52,761 nt of DNA, taken from Alphaproteobacteria bacterium. Lineage in GTDB: Bacteria; Pseudomonadota; Alphaproteobacteria; Rhodobacterales; Rhodobacteraceae. The notes beneath the pieces are model-generated. The model was given only the letters and a program-made list of their open reading frames with translations, was not told the origin of the DNA and made no database searches. A program made the position numbers and the translations under genes. The stretch is from NCBI GenBank assembly GCA_030424645.1, contig JAUHWP010000008.1:1-52761 (forward strand), written 5' to 3'. Each line of letters starts with the position of its first letter. The stretch's first letter is position 1. This document shows positions 9,511 through 18,299 of this stretch, piece by piece.

Positions 9511-11783
9511 GCGTCGGCGCCCCCCTGCCCCATGATGCCGCCCGCCTGCATGTGACGGGCGAGGCACGATATGTCGATGACATTCCGACACCGGCCAATT
9601 GCCTGCACCTGGCCTTCGGGCTGAGCGATGTGGCGCGCGGCGTCATCACCCATGCAGATTTGTCGAAGGTGCGCCAGTCGCCGGGCGTGGTTGACGTTCT
9701 GACCGCCATCGACCTGCCCCACGCCAATGATGTGTCGCCATCCGTGCATGACGAACCCCTGCTGGCGCGGGGCGAGGTGTTCTATCACGGTCAGCCGATC
9801 TTTGTCGTGGTGGCAACCTCGCATCTTGCCGCCCGCAAAGCCGCCCGAAAGGCTAAGATCACCATCGACCCACGCCCTGCGATCCTGACCATTGACGACG
9901 CGATGGAGGCGGACAGCCGGTTCGAAGGCGGCCCGGTGATCTGGGCGCGCGGCGATGCCGCAGACGCGATACAATCCGCCCCGCACATCTTGACCGGGTC
10001 ATTCGAAATGGGCGGGCAGGAGCACTTCTATCTGGAAGGTCAGGCCGCGCTGGCGATCCCGCAGGAAGCGGGTGACATGCTGATCCACAGCTCGACCCAG
10101 CATCCCACGGAAATTCAGCACAAGGTGGCCGAGGCGTTGGGTGTGCCCATGCACGGCATTCGCGTTGAAACCCGCCGGATGGGGGGCGGCTTCGGCGGCA
10201 AGGAAAGCCAGGGCAACGCGCTGGCCGTGGCCTGTGCTGTCGCGGCCCGGCGCACGGGACGCCCCTGCAAGATGCGTTATGACCGCGACGACGACATGGT
10301 GATCACCGGCAAGCGCCACGATTTCCGCATCACCTATCGCGTGGGCGTCGATGACAACGGGCGTCTATTGGGGGTGGAGGTCACACAGCTTGCCCGCTGC
10401 GGCTGGTCGCAAGACCTGTCGCTGCCAGTGGCCGACCGCGCAATGCTTCACGCCGACAACGCCTATCACCTGCCTGCCGTGCGGATCGAAAGCCATCGGC
10501 TGAAGACCAACACAGCCTCGGCCACGGCCTTTCGCGGTTTTGGCGGCCCGCAGGGTGTTCTTGGGATCGAACGTATTCTGGATCACATCGCTGCCGCGCG
10601 CGGGTTGGACCCTGTTCAGGTGCGACGGGTCAATTTCTATCGCGATGGGCAGACCACCCATTACGGCCAGACCATCGAAGGGTTCCACGTTCCGGTCATG
10701 ACCGACGCGTTACTGGATCGGGCGGATTATGCCGCACGACGGGCAAAGGTTGATGCGTTCAACGCGGATAATCCGATCCTGAAAAAAGGACTGGCCTATT
10801 CGCCCGTCAAGTTCGGGATCAGCTTCACCCTGACCCACCTGAATCAGGCCGGGGCGCTGGTGCATGTCTATGCCGATGGGTCGATCCGCATGAACCATGG
10901 CGGCACCGAGATGGGGCAAGGGCTGTTCCAGAAGGTGGCGCAAGTCGCGGCGCGCTGTTTCGGCGTGCCCATCGACGCGGTCAAGATCACCGCGACCGAC
11001 ACCGCGAAAGTGCCCAACACTTCGGCTACGGCGGCGTCCTCGGGGTCTGACCTGAACGGGATGGCGGTGCGGGCGGCGTGCCTGACGATACGCGCGCGGA
11101 TCGCCGCACATATCGCCGGGCTTTGGGGTTGCAAGGCAGATGACATCGGTTTTGACAACAGCGCATTGCGCGGCCCGGATGGCCAGACCATCAGTTTTGC
11201 CAAGGCGACGGCATCGGCCTATGAGGCGCGCGTCAGCTTGTCTGCCACCGGGTTCTATAAAACACCCGATATCAATTGGGATCGAATGAAAGGGCAAGGG
11301 CGCCCGTTTCTGTATTTTGCCCATGGCGTTGCGCTGACCGAGGTCGTCATCGACACGCTGACCGGCGAGAATCGCATCTTGCGCACCGACATCCTGCATG
11401 ACGCGGGCAGCAGCCTGAATCCTGCGATTGACATCGGGCAGGTCGAGGGCGGCTATGTGCAAGGGGCAGGTTGGCTGACCACGGAAGAGCTCGTCTGGGA
11501 CGCCAAAGGGCAGCTTCGCACCCATGCGCCGTCGACTTATAAAATCCCCGCCTGTTCGGATCGTCCGCGCATCTTCAACGTCGACCTTTGGGATCAACCC
11601 AATCACGAGGATACGATCTTCCGGTCCAAGGCCGTTGGCGAACCGCCCCTGATGCTGGGCATTTCGGCGTGGCTGGCGCTGGCGGACGCGGTATCGGCTT
11701 GCGGCGACGGGTATCATGACCTGAATGCCCCCGCCACGGCCGAGGAAATCCTGAACGCCATAGAACGGGTGCGCGCCGGATGA
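9507..11783 (+). CDS. xdhB: Xanthine dehydrogenase, molybdopterin-binding subunit
   Basis: The catalytic large subunit, 758 residues. It carries the molybdenum-cofactor motif MGGGFGGKESQ, the substrate-channel element TAFRGFGGPQG, the cofactor contact GGTEMGQGL, and the catalytic glutamate in GEPPL (about Glu712). It forms a heterotetramer with XdhA and accepts electrons at the Mo centre from the purine. The start overlaps xdhA and the stop overlaps xdhC, each by four bases, which suggests stoichiometric translation. Confidence 0.95.
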   Translation: MSVGAPLPHDAARLHVTGEARYVDDIPTPANCLHLAFGLSDVARGVITHADLSKVRQSPGVVDVLTAIDLPHANDVSPSVHDEPLLARGEVFYHGQPIFVVVATSHLAARKAARKAKITIDPRPAILTIDDAMEADSRFEGGPVIWARGDAADAIQSAPHILTGSFEMGGQEHFYLEGQAALAIPQEAGDMLIHSSTQHPTEIQHKVAEALGVPMHGIRVETRRMGGGFGGKESQGNALAVACAVAARRTGRPCKMRYDRDDDMVITGKRHDFRITYRVGVDDNGRLLGVEVTQLARCGWSQDLSLPVADRAMLHADNAYHLPAVRIESHRLKTNTASATAFRGFGGPQGVLGIERILDHIAAARGLDPVQVRRVNFYRDGQTTHYGQTIEGFHVPVMTDALLDRADYAARRAKVDAFNADNPILKKGLAYSPVKFGISFTLTHLNQAGALVHVYADGSIRMNHGGTEMGQGLFQKVAQVAARCFGVPIDAVKITATDTAKVPNTSATAASSGSDLNGMAVRAACLTIRARIAAHIAGLWGCKADDIGFDNSALRGPDGQTISFAKATASAYEARVSLSATGFYKTPDINWDRMKGQGRPFLYFAHGVALTEVVIDTLTGENRILRTDILHDAGSSLNPAIDIGQVEGGYVQGAGWLTTEELVWDAKGQLRTHAPSTYKIPACSDRPRIFNVDLWDQPNHEDTIFRSKAVGEPPLMLGISAWLALADAVSACGDGYHDLNAPATAEEILNAIERVRAG

Positions 11784-12772
11784 GCTTCGATCTGACCCAG
11801 CTTGCCGACGCCATTGCCAAACACGGCCCTGTTGCCCGCGTCGTCGTCGCCGACACCGCCGGGTCGACCCCGCGCGAGGTGGGCGCGGCGATGCTGGTCT
11901 GGTCGGACGGACAAAGCGGCACAATCGGGGGCGGAGCGCTGGAATATCGCGCAGTCGCAGATGCGCGCGCGCTGCTGACCCACACAGTCAACCCGACCCT
12001 GAACCGGGTGCCGCTTGGGCCGGATCTGGGCCAATGCTGCGGCGGGGCGGTCACGTTGTTGACCGAGTTCTACACGTCCAGCGACCTTGCACATCTGGCA
12101 CGGGACGGTGTGGTGGCACGCGCCGTAAGCGGCGCGAACACGACACCCTTGGCGGTAAAACGCATATTGGATCAAGCACGGGCGCAAGGGGTGCGCCCGG
12201 CGCCGCAATTGCTGCAAGGCTGGATGATCGAACCGCTGACACACCCCACCCACCCGGTCTGGATTTACGGCGCCGGCCATGTCGGACGGGCACTGGTCAA
12301 TGTGATGGCCCCGCTGACCGATCTGGCCATCACCTGGGTCGATACCGGCACCGGCCGGTTTCCCGACGCCATTCCTGACTGCGTTACCGCGCTGCCTGCG
12401 CCCAACCCCGCCCGCGCCGTCGGAATGGCCCCACAGGATGCGCATCATCTGGTGCTGACCTACAGCCACAGCCTTGATCTGGACCTGTGCCATGCAATCC
12501 TGTCGCGACCCTTTGCCAGCGCCGGGCTGATCGGATCGGCAACCAAATGGGTTCGTTTTCAACGGCGCCTGACCGCGCTTGGCCACAACATCGACCAAAT
12601 CAACAGAATTCAATGCCCGATCGGTGATCCAGGCCTTGGAAAAACCCCGCAAGCCATTGCAGTGGGGGTTGCCTCCGCGCTACTTAAGAGCGTGGCAAAT
12701 AAAGATAAAATCAACAGGGGAATGCCAGGTGACAGGGGACACGCGCCACCAAAACGCGCTATTGACACTTGA
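11780..12772 (+). CDS. xdhC: Xanthine dehydrogenase accessory protein XdhC
   Basis: An XdhC/CoxI-family maturation factor that in characterised systems binds the molybdenum cofactor, promotes its sulfuration and inserts it into XdhB. It has an N-terminal CoxI-like domain with GGGALE (50-55) and GQCCGG (84-89, a possible cofactor-binding cysteine pair), and a C-terminal Rossmann domain beginning VWIYGAGHVGR (160-170). The family tail motif CPIGDPGLGKTPQAIAVGVA is intact. About 30 further residues follow, and the last 44 bases are shared with the start of the ABC ATPase gene. Confidence 0.93.
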   Translation: MSFDLTQLADAIAKHGPVARVVVADTAGSTPREVGAAMLVWSDGQSGTIGGGALEYRAVADARALLTHTVNPTLNRVPLGPDLGQCCGGAVTLLTEFYTSSDLAHLARDGVVARAVSGANTTPLAVKRILDQARAQGVRPAPQLLQGWMIEPLTHPTHPVWIYGAGHVGRALVNVMAPLTDLAITWVDTGTGRFPDAIPDCVTALPAPNPARAVGMAPQDAHHLVLTYSHSLDLDLCHAILSRPFASAGLIGSATKWVRFQRRLTALGHNIDQINRIQCPIGDPGLGKTPQAIAVGVASALLKSVANKDKINRGMPGDRGHAPPKRAIDT

Positions 12773-14258
12773 GGGGATGACCAAAGCCTATCCGGGTGTC
12801 GTGGCCAATGATCAGGTCTCGTTCTCGATCCTGCCGGGCGAGGTTCACGCCTTGCTGGGGGAAAACGGGGCGGGGAAATCCACGCTGGTGAAAATGATCT
12901 ATGGCCTGGTCAAGCCTGATGCGGGCCATATGACGCTGCGCGGCGAAAATTTCGCGCCGGTCAACCCGGCGGCAGCGCGCGCATCGGGTGTCACGATGGT
13001 GTTTCAGCATTTCAGCTTGTTTGACGCGCTGTCGGTGGCCGAAAACATATCCCTTGGCATGGACAATCCCCCCGAACGGCGCGCCTTGTCCGCGCGCATT
13101 CGCGAGGTCAGCCAAGCCTATGGCCTGCCGCTTGATCCGGGGCGCACCGTGGGCGACCTGTCTGCCGGAGAACGTCAGCGGGTCGAGATCATCCGCTGCC
13201 TTCTGCAAGACCCGAAGCTGTTGATCATGGACGAACCGACCTCGGTCCTGACGCCGCAAGAGGTTGATATCCTGTTCGAAACCCTGCGCAAGCTGACCGC
13301 CGAGGGCACGGCGATCCTGTATATCTCGCACAAGCTGGAGGAAATCCGTTCGCTCTGTGAACACGCCACGGTTCTGCGGCTGGGCAAGGTCGTCGACACT
13401 TGCGACCCGCGCGAGAAATCGGCGCGACAACTGGCGGAAATGATGGTGGGGGACACGTTGCACGTTCCGTTCCGCGAGGCGGCAGAACCCGGCCCGGTGG
13501 CCTTGTCCATGTCCGGTGTGTCGATGAAATCCCCGACCGAGTTCGGCACCGACCTGCGTAACATCTCGCTTGAGGTGCGCAAGGGCGAGGTGCTGGGCGT
13601 TGGTGGTGTGGCCGGGAACGGGCAGGATGAACTGTTGGCGGTTCTGTCCGGGGAAAGCCGCGCGCAAAACGGAACCATCACACTGGCGGGCACGGATATC
13701 GGGGCGATGCCCCCGAACGCCCGTCGCGCGCGCGGTCTTCTGACGGCGCCGGAAGAGCGGCTGGGCCATTCGGCAGCGCCGGATATGAGCCTGACGGAAA
13801 ACGCGCTTCTGACCGGGGCGGTGCGCGAGAAACTGGTTAATCGCGGGTTCCTGCGCTGGCACAGGACCAAGGATTTCGCCCGCAAGATCATCACAGAATT
13901 CGACGTGCGCACACCGGGGCCGGACAATGCGGCCGGGTCGCTGTCGGGCGGCAACTTGCAGAAATTCGTCATTGGCCGCGAGGTGTTGCAGCGCCCGGAT
14001 GTGCTGGTCGTGAACCAGCCGACCTGGGGGGTTGATGCCTCGGCAGCGGCAGCCATCAGGCAATCTTTGCTGGACCTTGCACAAAACGGTGCGGCGGTCG
14101 TCGTGATCAGTCAGGATCTGGATGAGCTGATGGAAATCTCGGACCGGTTCACCGCGTTGAACGAAGGCCGACTGGCCGATCCCGTCCCGACGCAAGGTCT
14201 GGATGTTGAAACAATCGGCCTGATGATGGGCGGTGGCGAGACGGAGAGCGCGGCATGA
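12729..14258 (+). CDS. Purine/nucleoside ABC transporter, double ATPase
   Basis: A 509-residue ATPase with two ABC cassettes, of the type paired with BMP-family binding proteins. Cassette 1 is canonical: Walker A GENGAGKST (44-52), signature LSAGERQRVE, Walker B LLIMDEPTS. Cassette 2 is degenerate: GVAGNGQDE in place of Walker A and VVNQPTWGVD in place of the Walker B DEPT, although the signature LSGGNLQK is kept. The GTG at 12729 is chosen because AGGGGA lies 7-8 bases upstream. Longer upstream starts would run far into xdhC. The position after xdhC implies import of purines that XDH oxidises. Confidence 0.88.
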   Translation: MTGDTRHQNALLTLEGMTKAYPGVVANDQVSFSILPGEVHALLGENGAGKSTLVKMIYGLVKPDAGHMTLRGENFAPVNPAAARASGVTMVFQHFSLFDALSVAENISLGMDNPPERRALSARIREVSQAYGLPLDPGRTVGDLSAGERQRVEIIRCLLQDPKLLIMDEPTSVLTPQEVDILFETLRKLTAEGTAILYISHKLEEIRSLCEHATVLRLGKVVDTCDPREKSARQLAEMMVGDTLHVPFREAAEPGPVALSMSGVSMKSPTEFGTDLRNISLEVRKGEVLGVGGVAGNGQDELLAVLSGESRAQNGTITLAGTDIGAMPPNARRARGLLTAPEERLGHSAAPDMSLTENALLTGAVREKLVNRGFLRWHRTKDFARKIITEFDVRTPGPDNAAGSLSGGNLQKFVIGREVLQRPDVLVVNQPTWGVDASAAAAIRQSLLDLAQNGAAVVVISQDLDELMEISDRFTALNEGRLADPVPTQGLDVETIGLMMGGGETESAA

Positions 14259-15340
14259 TACATCTGGAAAAGCGCCCGCAGCCGTCGCAATTCTGGGCCG
14301 GCTTCACCCCGATCCTTGCCGTGATCGCCACGATGATTGCGGGCGGCATCATGTTCTGGATGCTGGGCAAACCGCCGCTTGAGGCCATTCGCACGATCTT
14401 TTGGGATCCACTGTTTCACGAAACATTCGGCCCCTATTCCCGCCCGCAGCTTCTGGTCAAGGCAGGGCCGCTGATCCTGATCGCCATCGGGCTGAGCCTT
14501 GGGTTTCGTGCAGGCATCTGGAACATCGGCGCCGAGGGCCAGTATATCATGGGCGCGATTTGCGGGGCGGGCGTCGGGCTGGCCTTCTATCCGTCGGAAA
14601 GTGTTCTGATTTTCCCGGCCATGGTGTTGGCAGGGGCATTGGGGGGCTGGGCATGGGCCATGATCCCCGGCCTTTTGAAGGTGAAATTCGGCACCAACGA
14701 GATCCTTGTCAGCCTGATGCTGGTCTATGTGGCCGAGAACCTGCTGGCCTCGGTCAGTCAGGGGCTTTTGAAAAACCCCGAAGGCATGGGCTTTCCAGGA
14801 TCACGCAACTTCCGCGACTTCCCCGCCGCCTATAACACCGAGATCATAAGCGGCACGGGGATGCATTGGGGCGTCGCCGCCGCCTTTGTGGCGGTCATCT
14901 TTGCCTATGTGCTTCTGACCCGGCACATGTTGGGCTTTCAGGTGCGGCTGACCGGCGAAGCCCCACGCGCGGCCCGGTTTGCCGGGGTCAATCCCACACG
15001 GTTGATCCTGTTCTGCCTTGGCACATCGGGGGCGCTGGCCGGGCTTGCCGGGTTGTTCGAGGTATCCGGCCCCTCAGGTCAGGTTACGATCGACTTCAAC
15101 TCCGGTTACGGTTTCACCGCGATCATCGTGGCCTTTCTGGGCCGCTTGCATCCCATCGGTATTCTGCTGGCCGGGCTTCTGATGGCGCTGACCTATATCG
15201 GGGGCGAGTTGGCACAGCTCATGCTGGGCTTGCCAGCGGCGGCGATCCAGATGTTCCAGGGGATGTTGATGTTCTTCCTGCTGGCGATGGACGTGCTGTC
15301 GCATTACCGCATCCGCTTCAACAAAACCGTGCCGGTGTAA
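14255..15340 (+). CDS. Purine/nucleoside ABC transporter permease 1
   Basis: An inner-membrane permease of 361 residues with about nine hydrophobic segments, of the branched-chain amino-acid/BMP-type permease superfamily (YufP-like). GLSLGFRAGIWNIGAEGQY is the family signature, near residues 85-103. The start overlaps the ATPase stop by four bases and the stop lies 11 bases before the second permease. It would pair with permease 2 to form the channel for the BMP-delivered substrate. Confidence 0.88.
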   Translation: MIHLEKRPQPSQFWAGFTPILAVIATMIAGGIMFWMLGKPPLEAIRTIFWDPLFHETFGPYSRPQLLVKAGPLILIAIGLSLGFRAGIWNIGAEGQYIMGAICGAGVGLAFYPSESVLIFPAMVLAGALGGWAWAMIPGLLKVKFGTNEILVSLMLVYVAENLLASVSQGLLKNPEGMGFPGSRNFRDFPAAYNTEIISGTGMHWGVAAAFVAVIFAYVLLTRHMLGFQVRLTGEAPRAARFAGVNPTRLILFCLGTSGALAGLAGLFEVSGPSGQVTIDFNSGYGFTAIIVAFLGRLHPIGILLAGLLMALTYIGGELAQLMLGLPAAAIQMFQGMLMFFLLAMDVLSHYRIRFNKTVPV

Positions 15341-15351
15341 GGAGAACGACG

Positions 15352-16275
15352 ATGGATCTTGGTCAAATCAACCCGCTTCTTCTTCTGGCCTCGTTGATGG
15401 TTGCCGCCACGCCGATCCTGCTGGCCGCAATCGGTGAAGCGGTGGTGGAAAAATCGGGCGTCCTGAACCTTGGGGTCGAAGGCATGATGATCACCGGCGC
15501 CGTCGTGGGTTTTGCCATCGGCGTCAACACCGGCAGCCCGGCGGTCGGGTTCGTCGCGGCGGCCGCCGCCGGTGCGGCGCTGTCGATGCTGTTTGGCGTG
15601 CTGGTGCTGTATCTCATGTCGAACCAGGTGGCGACCGGGCTGGGGCTGACCCTGTTCGGTCTGGGCCTGTCATCCCTGATCGGCAAACCCTATGAGGGGA
15701 TGAAAGCCCCCAGCATGGCCAAATGGGATATTCCGGTGCTGGGCGATATTCCGGTGCTTGGGCCAATCCTGTTTCGTCACGACCCGATGGTCTATGTCAG
15801 CCTGATCATCGTGGCCGTCACGTGGTATGTGCTGACCCGCACCCGTGCCGGTCTGATCCTGCGCGGCGTTGGGGAAAATCACGATGCCGCCCACGCGCTT
15901 GGCTATAAGGTGGTGCGCGTGCGCCTGCTGGCGATTGCCTTCGGCGGCGCATGTGCCGGGCTGGGCGGCGCTTACGTCAGCCTTGTCCGTGTGCCCCAAT
16001 GGGTCGAAGGCATGACCGCCGGGGCGGGATGGATCGCCCTTGCCATTGTCGTGTTTGCCAGTTGGCGCCCATGGCGCGTTCTGCTGGGCGCCTACTTGTT
16101 TGGCGGCATCACGGTGCTTCAGCTGAATCTACAGGCAGCGGGGGCCGCCATCCCGGTCGAGATCCTGGCGATGAGCCCCTATGTCGTGACAATCCTTGTC
16201 CTTGTGGTTATCTCTTTGCGTGGCAATCATGGCGCGCCCGGATCGCTTGGGCGCATCTTCCACGCGACGCATTAG
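15352..16275 (+). CDS. Purine/nucleoside ABC transporter permease 2
   Basis: The second permease, 307 residues, of YufQ type. The family signature GEAVVEKSGVLNLGVEGMM occurs at about residues 30-48, followed by repeated small-residue membrane helices. A strong AAGGAGA precedes the ATG at 15352. Its stop lies nine bases before the potassium-channel gene. The frame is also open far upstream through permease 1 but without family similarity there. Confidence 0.88.
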   Translation: MDLGQINPLLLLASLMVAATPILLAAIGEAVVEKSGVLNLGVEGMMITGAVVGFAIGVNTGSPAVGFVAAAAAGAALSMLFGVLVLYLMSNQVATGLGLTLFGLGLSSLIGKPYEGMKAPSMAKWDIPVLGDIPVLGPILFRHDPMVYVSLIIVAVTWYVLTRTRAGLILRGVGENHDAAHALGYKVVRVRLLAIAFGGACAGLGGAYVSLVRVPQWVEGMTAGAGWIALAIVVFASWRPWRVLLGAYLFGGITVLQLNLQAAGAAIPVEILAMSPYVVTILVLVVISLRGNHGAPGSLGRIFHATH

Positions 16276-16284
16276 GCCTGTCTG

Positions 16285-17073
16285 ATGATCAAACCCGACA
16301 TTCACGAGATCCTTGACGGCCACAAGCCCTTGGGCGGTGTGAATATTGGTCGCGTGATGGATGTTCTGATCGTCGCATCCGCCGTTGCCATCGCGCTTGA
16401 AACCATGCCGCAATTGCCGGGAAACCTGCGCCGTTTCCTGTTGAGCTTCGAAGTCTTCCTGCTGATCGTCTTTTCGGTCGAATATCTGGTTCGTCTGACC
16501 ACGGCGCGGCGCCCGTTGCGGTATGCGTTCAGCTTCTGGGGGATCGTGGATCTGCTGAGCATCGCCCCCGCAATCGCGCTGATGACCCCGCAATGGCAGG
16601 TGCTGCGAACCTTCCGCCTGTTGCGGCTGGTGCGTCTGCTGAAGCTGTTTCGCGGCTCGCACGCCATGGAGCGTCTGGTGGTTGCGTTCAGGCAGGTGCG
16701 GGGCGAACTTCTGGTCTTTGGCGTGATCTCGGGGCTGATGCTCTATGTCTCGGCGGTCGGGATCTATATCTTCGAACATGACGCCCAGCCCGAGGTCTTC
16801 ACCTCGATCCCCGACAGCCTGTGGTGGGCGGTCGCCAGTTTTACCACGGTGGGCTATGGCGACATGTTCCCGGTCACGGCAGGCGGCAAGATCTTCACCA
16901 CGGTCGTGCTGTTCATCGGGCTTGGCGTGATCGCCGTCCCGTCCGCCATCGTGACCGCCGCGCTTCTGGAAAGCGAAACGAATATTCAACGACGCATTCG
17001 CGAGGCCGCCGAGAACGGCGATGACCGCGACACCGACACATCGAAATCTGCTCAAACCATCAAGGGAGAATGA
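16285..17073 (+). CDS. Voltage-gated-type potassium channel
   Basis: A 262-residue six-TM ion channel. The selectivity filter TVGYGD is exact at 188-193. The S4 helix carries a charge every third residue (Arg108, 111, 114, 117, Lys120), the pattern of a real voltage sensor. The C-terminal tail is short and charged, without an RCK domain. It should conduct K+ across the inner membrane in response to voltage. It lies nine bases after permease 2 and one base before the BMP gene, so it belongs to the purine transport operon, an unusual place for a channel. The Shine-Dalgarno sequence is weak. Confidence 0.9.
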   Translation: MIKPDIHEILDGHKPLGGVNIGRVMDVLIVASAVAIALETMPQLPGNLRRFLLSFEVFLLIVFSVEYLVRLTTARRPLRYAFSFWGIVDLLSIAPAIALMTPQWQVLRTFRLLRLVRLLKLFRGSHAMERLVVAFRQVRGELLVFGVISGLMLYVSAVGIYIFEHDAQPEVFTSIPDSLWWAVASFTTVGYGDMFPVTAGGKIFTTVVLFIGLGVIAVPSAIVTAALLESETNIQRRIREAAENGDDRDTDTSKSAQTIKGE

Positions 17074-17074
17074 A

Positions 17075-18154
17075 ATGCGTGCAGTAAAAACACTTCTGGC
17101 CAGTGTGGCCGTGGCCGCCGGGCTGTCCGGTGCCGCGGTGGCCCAGGACGCCACCAAGGTCGGCTTTATCTTCGTCGGCCCGATCGGCGATGGCGGCTGG
17201 ACCTATGAACACAATCAGGCGCGTCTGGCGGTGGAAGAAGAGTTCGGCGACCAGGTCGAAACGATCTATCAGGAAAGCGTGCCGGAAGGGGCCGACGCCG
17301 AACGTGCCATCACGCAAATGGCGCTGGCCGGGGCGGACCTGATCTTCACAACGTCATTCGGGTATATGGACGCAACCGTCGCCGTGGCCGAGAAGTTCCC
17401 GGATATCAAGTTCGAACACGCCACCGGCTATAAGACCGCTCCGAACCTGTCGGTCTATTCGGCCCGGTTCTATGAAGGCCGCGCCGTGCAAGGCCACATT
17501 GCGGGCAAGATGACCAAATCGAACATCGTGGGCTACATCGCCTCGTTCCCCATTCCCGAGGTTATCCGCGGCATCAACTCGGCCTATATTCATGCCAAGA
17601 AGGTGAACCCGGACGTTCAGTTCAAGATCATCTGGGCCTATACTTGGTTCGACCCGGCGAAAGAGGCAGACGCAGCCAAGGCCCTGATCGAACAGGGCGC
17701 CGACGTGATCCTGCAACACACCGACTCGACCGCCCCGCAAGCGGCCGCACAGGAAGCCGGGAACATCATCACCTTCGGGCAGGCGTCCGACATGTCGGAA
17801 TACGCACCGATGCCGCGCGTGTCGTCGATCATCGACAACTGGGCGCCCTACTATATCGCGCGCACCAAGGCCGTCATGGATGGCACCTGGGAAAGCACGT
17901 CGACATGGGACGGGATCGGCGCTGGCATGGTTGGCATTGGCGAGATCACGGATGCCGTTCCGGCAGACGTGAAGGCCGAAGCCGAAGCCCTGCGCGATGC
18001 GTTGGGTTCGGGCGAGTATCACGCCTTCACCGGACCTTTGAACAAGCAGGACGGATCGGCCTGGCTTGCCGAAGGCGAAACGGCAGATGATGGCACCCTT
18101 GCCGGCATGGATTTCTATGTCGAAGGCATCGAGGGTGAAATCCCCTCAAGCTGA
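17075..18154 (+). CDS. BMP-family periplasmic substrate-binding protein
   Basis: The solute receptor for the preceding ABC genes, 359 residues. A Sec signal peptide occupies 1-23, with cleavage predicted at AVA-QD. There is no lipobox cysteine, so it should be soluble in the periplasm. The mature protein begins with the BMP-family strand KVGFIFVGPIGDGGW and continues with the two-lobe fold. BMP proteins bind nucleosides or related purines. AGGGAGA lies before the ATG at 17075; an in-frame start at 17021 would lack a signal peptide. It is the last gene of the operon, followed by a terminator. Confidence 0.9.
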   Translation: MRAVKTLLASVAVAAGLSGAAVAQDATKVGFIFVGPIGDGGWTYEHNQARLAVEEEFGDQVETIYQESVPEGADAERAITQMALAGADLIFTTSFGYMDATVAVAEKFPDIKFEHATGYKTAPNLSVYSARFYEGRAVQGHIAGKMTKSNIVGYIASFPIPEVIRGINSAYIHAKKVNPDVQFKIIWAYTWFDPAKEADAAKALIEQGADVILQHTDSTAPQAAAQEAGNIITFGQASDMSEYAPMPRVSSIIDNWAPYYIARTKAVMDGTWESTSTWDGIGAGMVGIGEITDAVPADVKAEAEALRDALGSGEYHAFTGPLNKQDGSAWLAEGETADDGTLAGMDFYVEGIEGEIPSS

Positions 18155-18176
18155 TCACTGAACCTTTTGAACAAAT

Positions 18177-18204
18177 AGACCCTGCCTTCGGGCAGGGTCT
18201 TTTC
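18177..18204 (+). terminator. Intrinsic terminator of the xdh-transport operon
   Basis: A perfect nine-pair stem (GACCCTGCC with GGCAGGGTC) is capped by a TTCG tetraloop and followed by four T's, 23 bases after the BMP stop. It closes the operon that starts at xdhA. Confidence 0.92.
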
Positions 18205-18299
18205 ATTCGGACGGCGCCAATCAAGTGGTCGACGGGTCTTTCGCTTTTTCCTATGTCGTGCCAGTGTCGCGGTCTGACGATGGCATCATGGGAACGGGA

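Noticed and set aside
12579-12728. Longer start for the ABC ATPase inside xdhC
   Set aside because: The extra residues do not resemble ABC proteins, and the GTG at 12729 has a good ribosome site.
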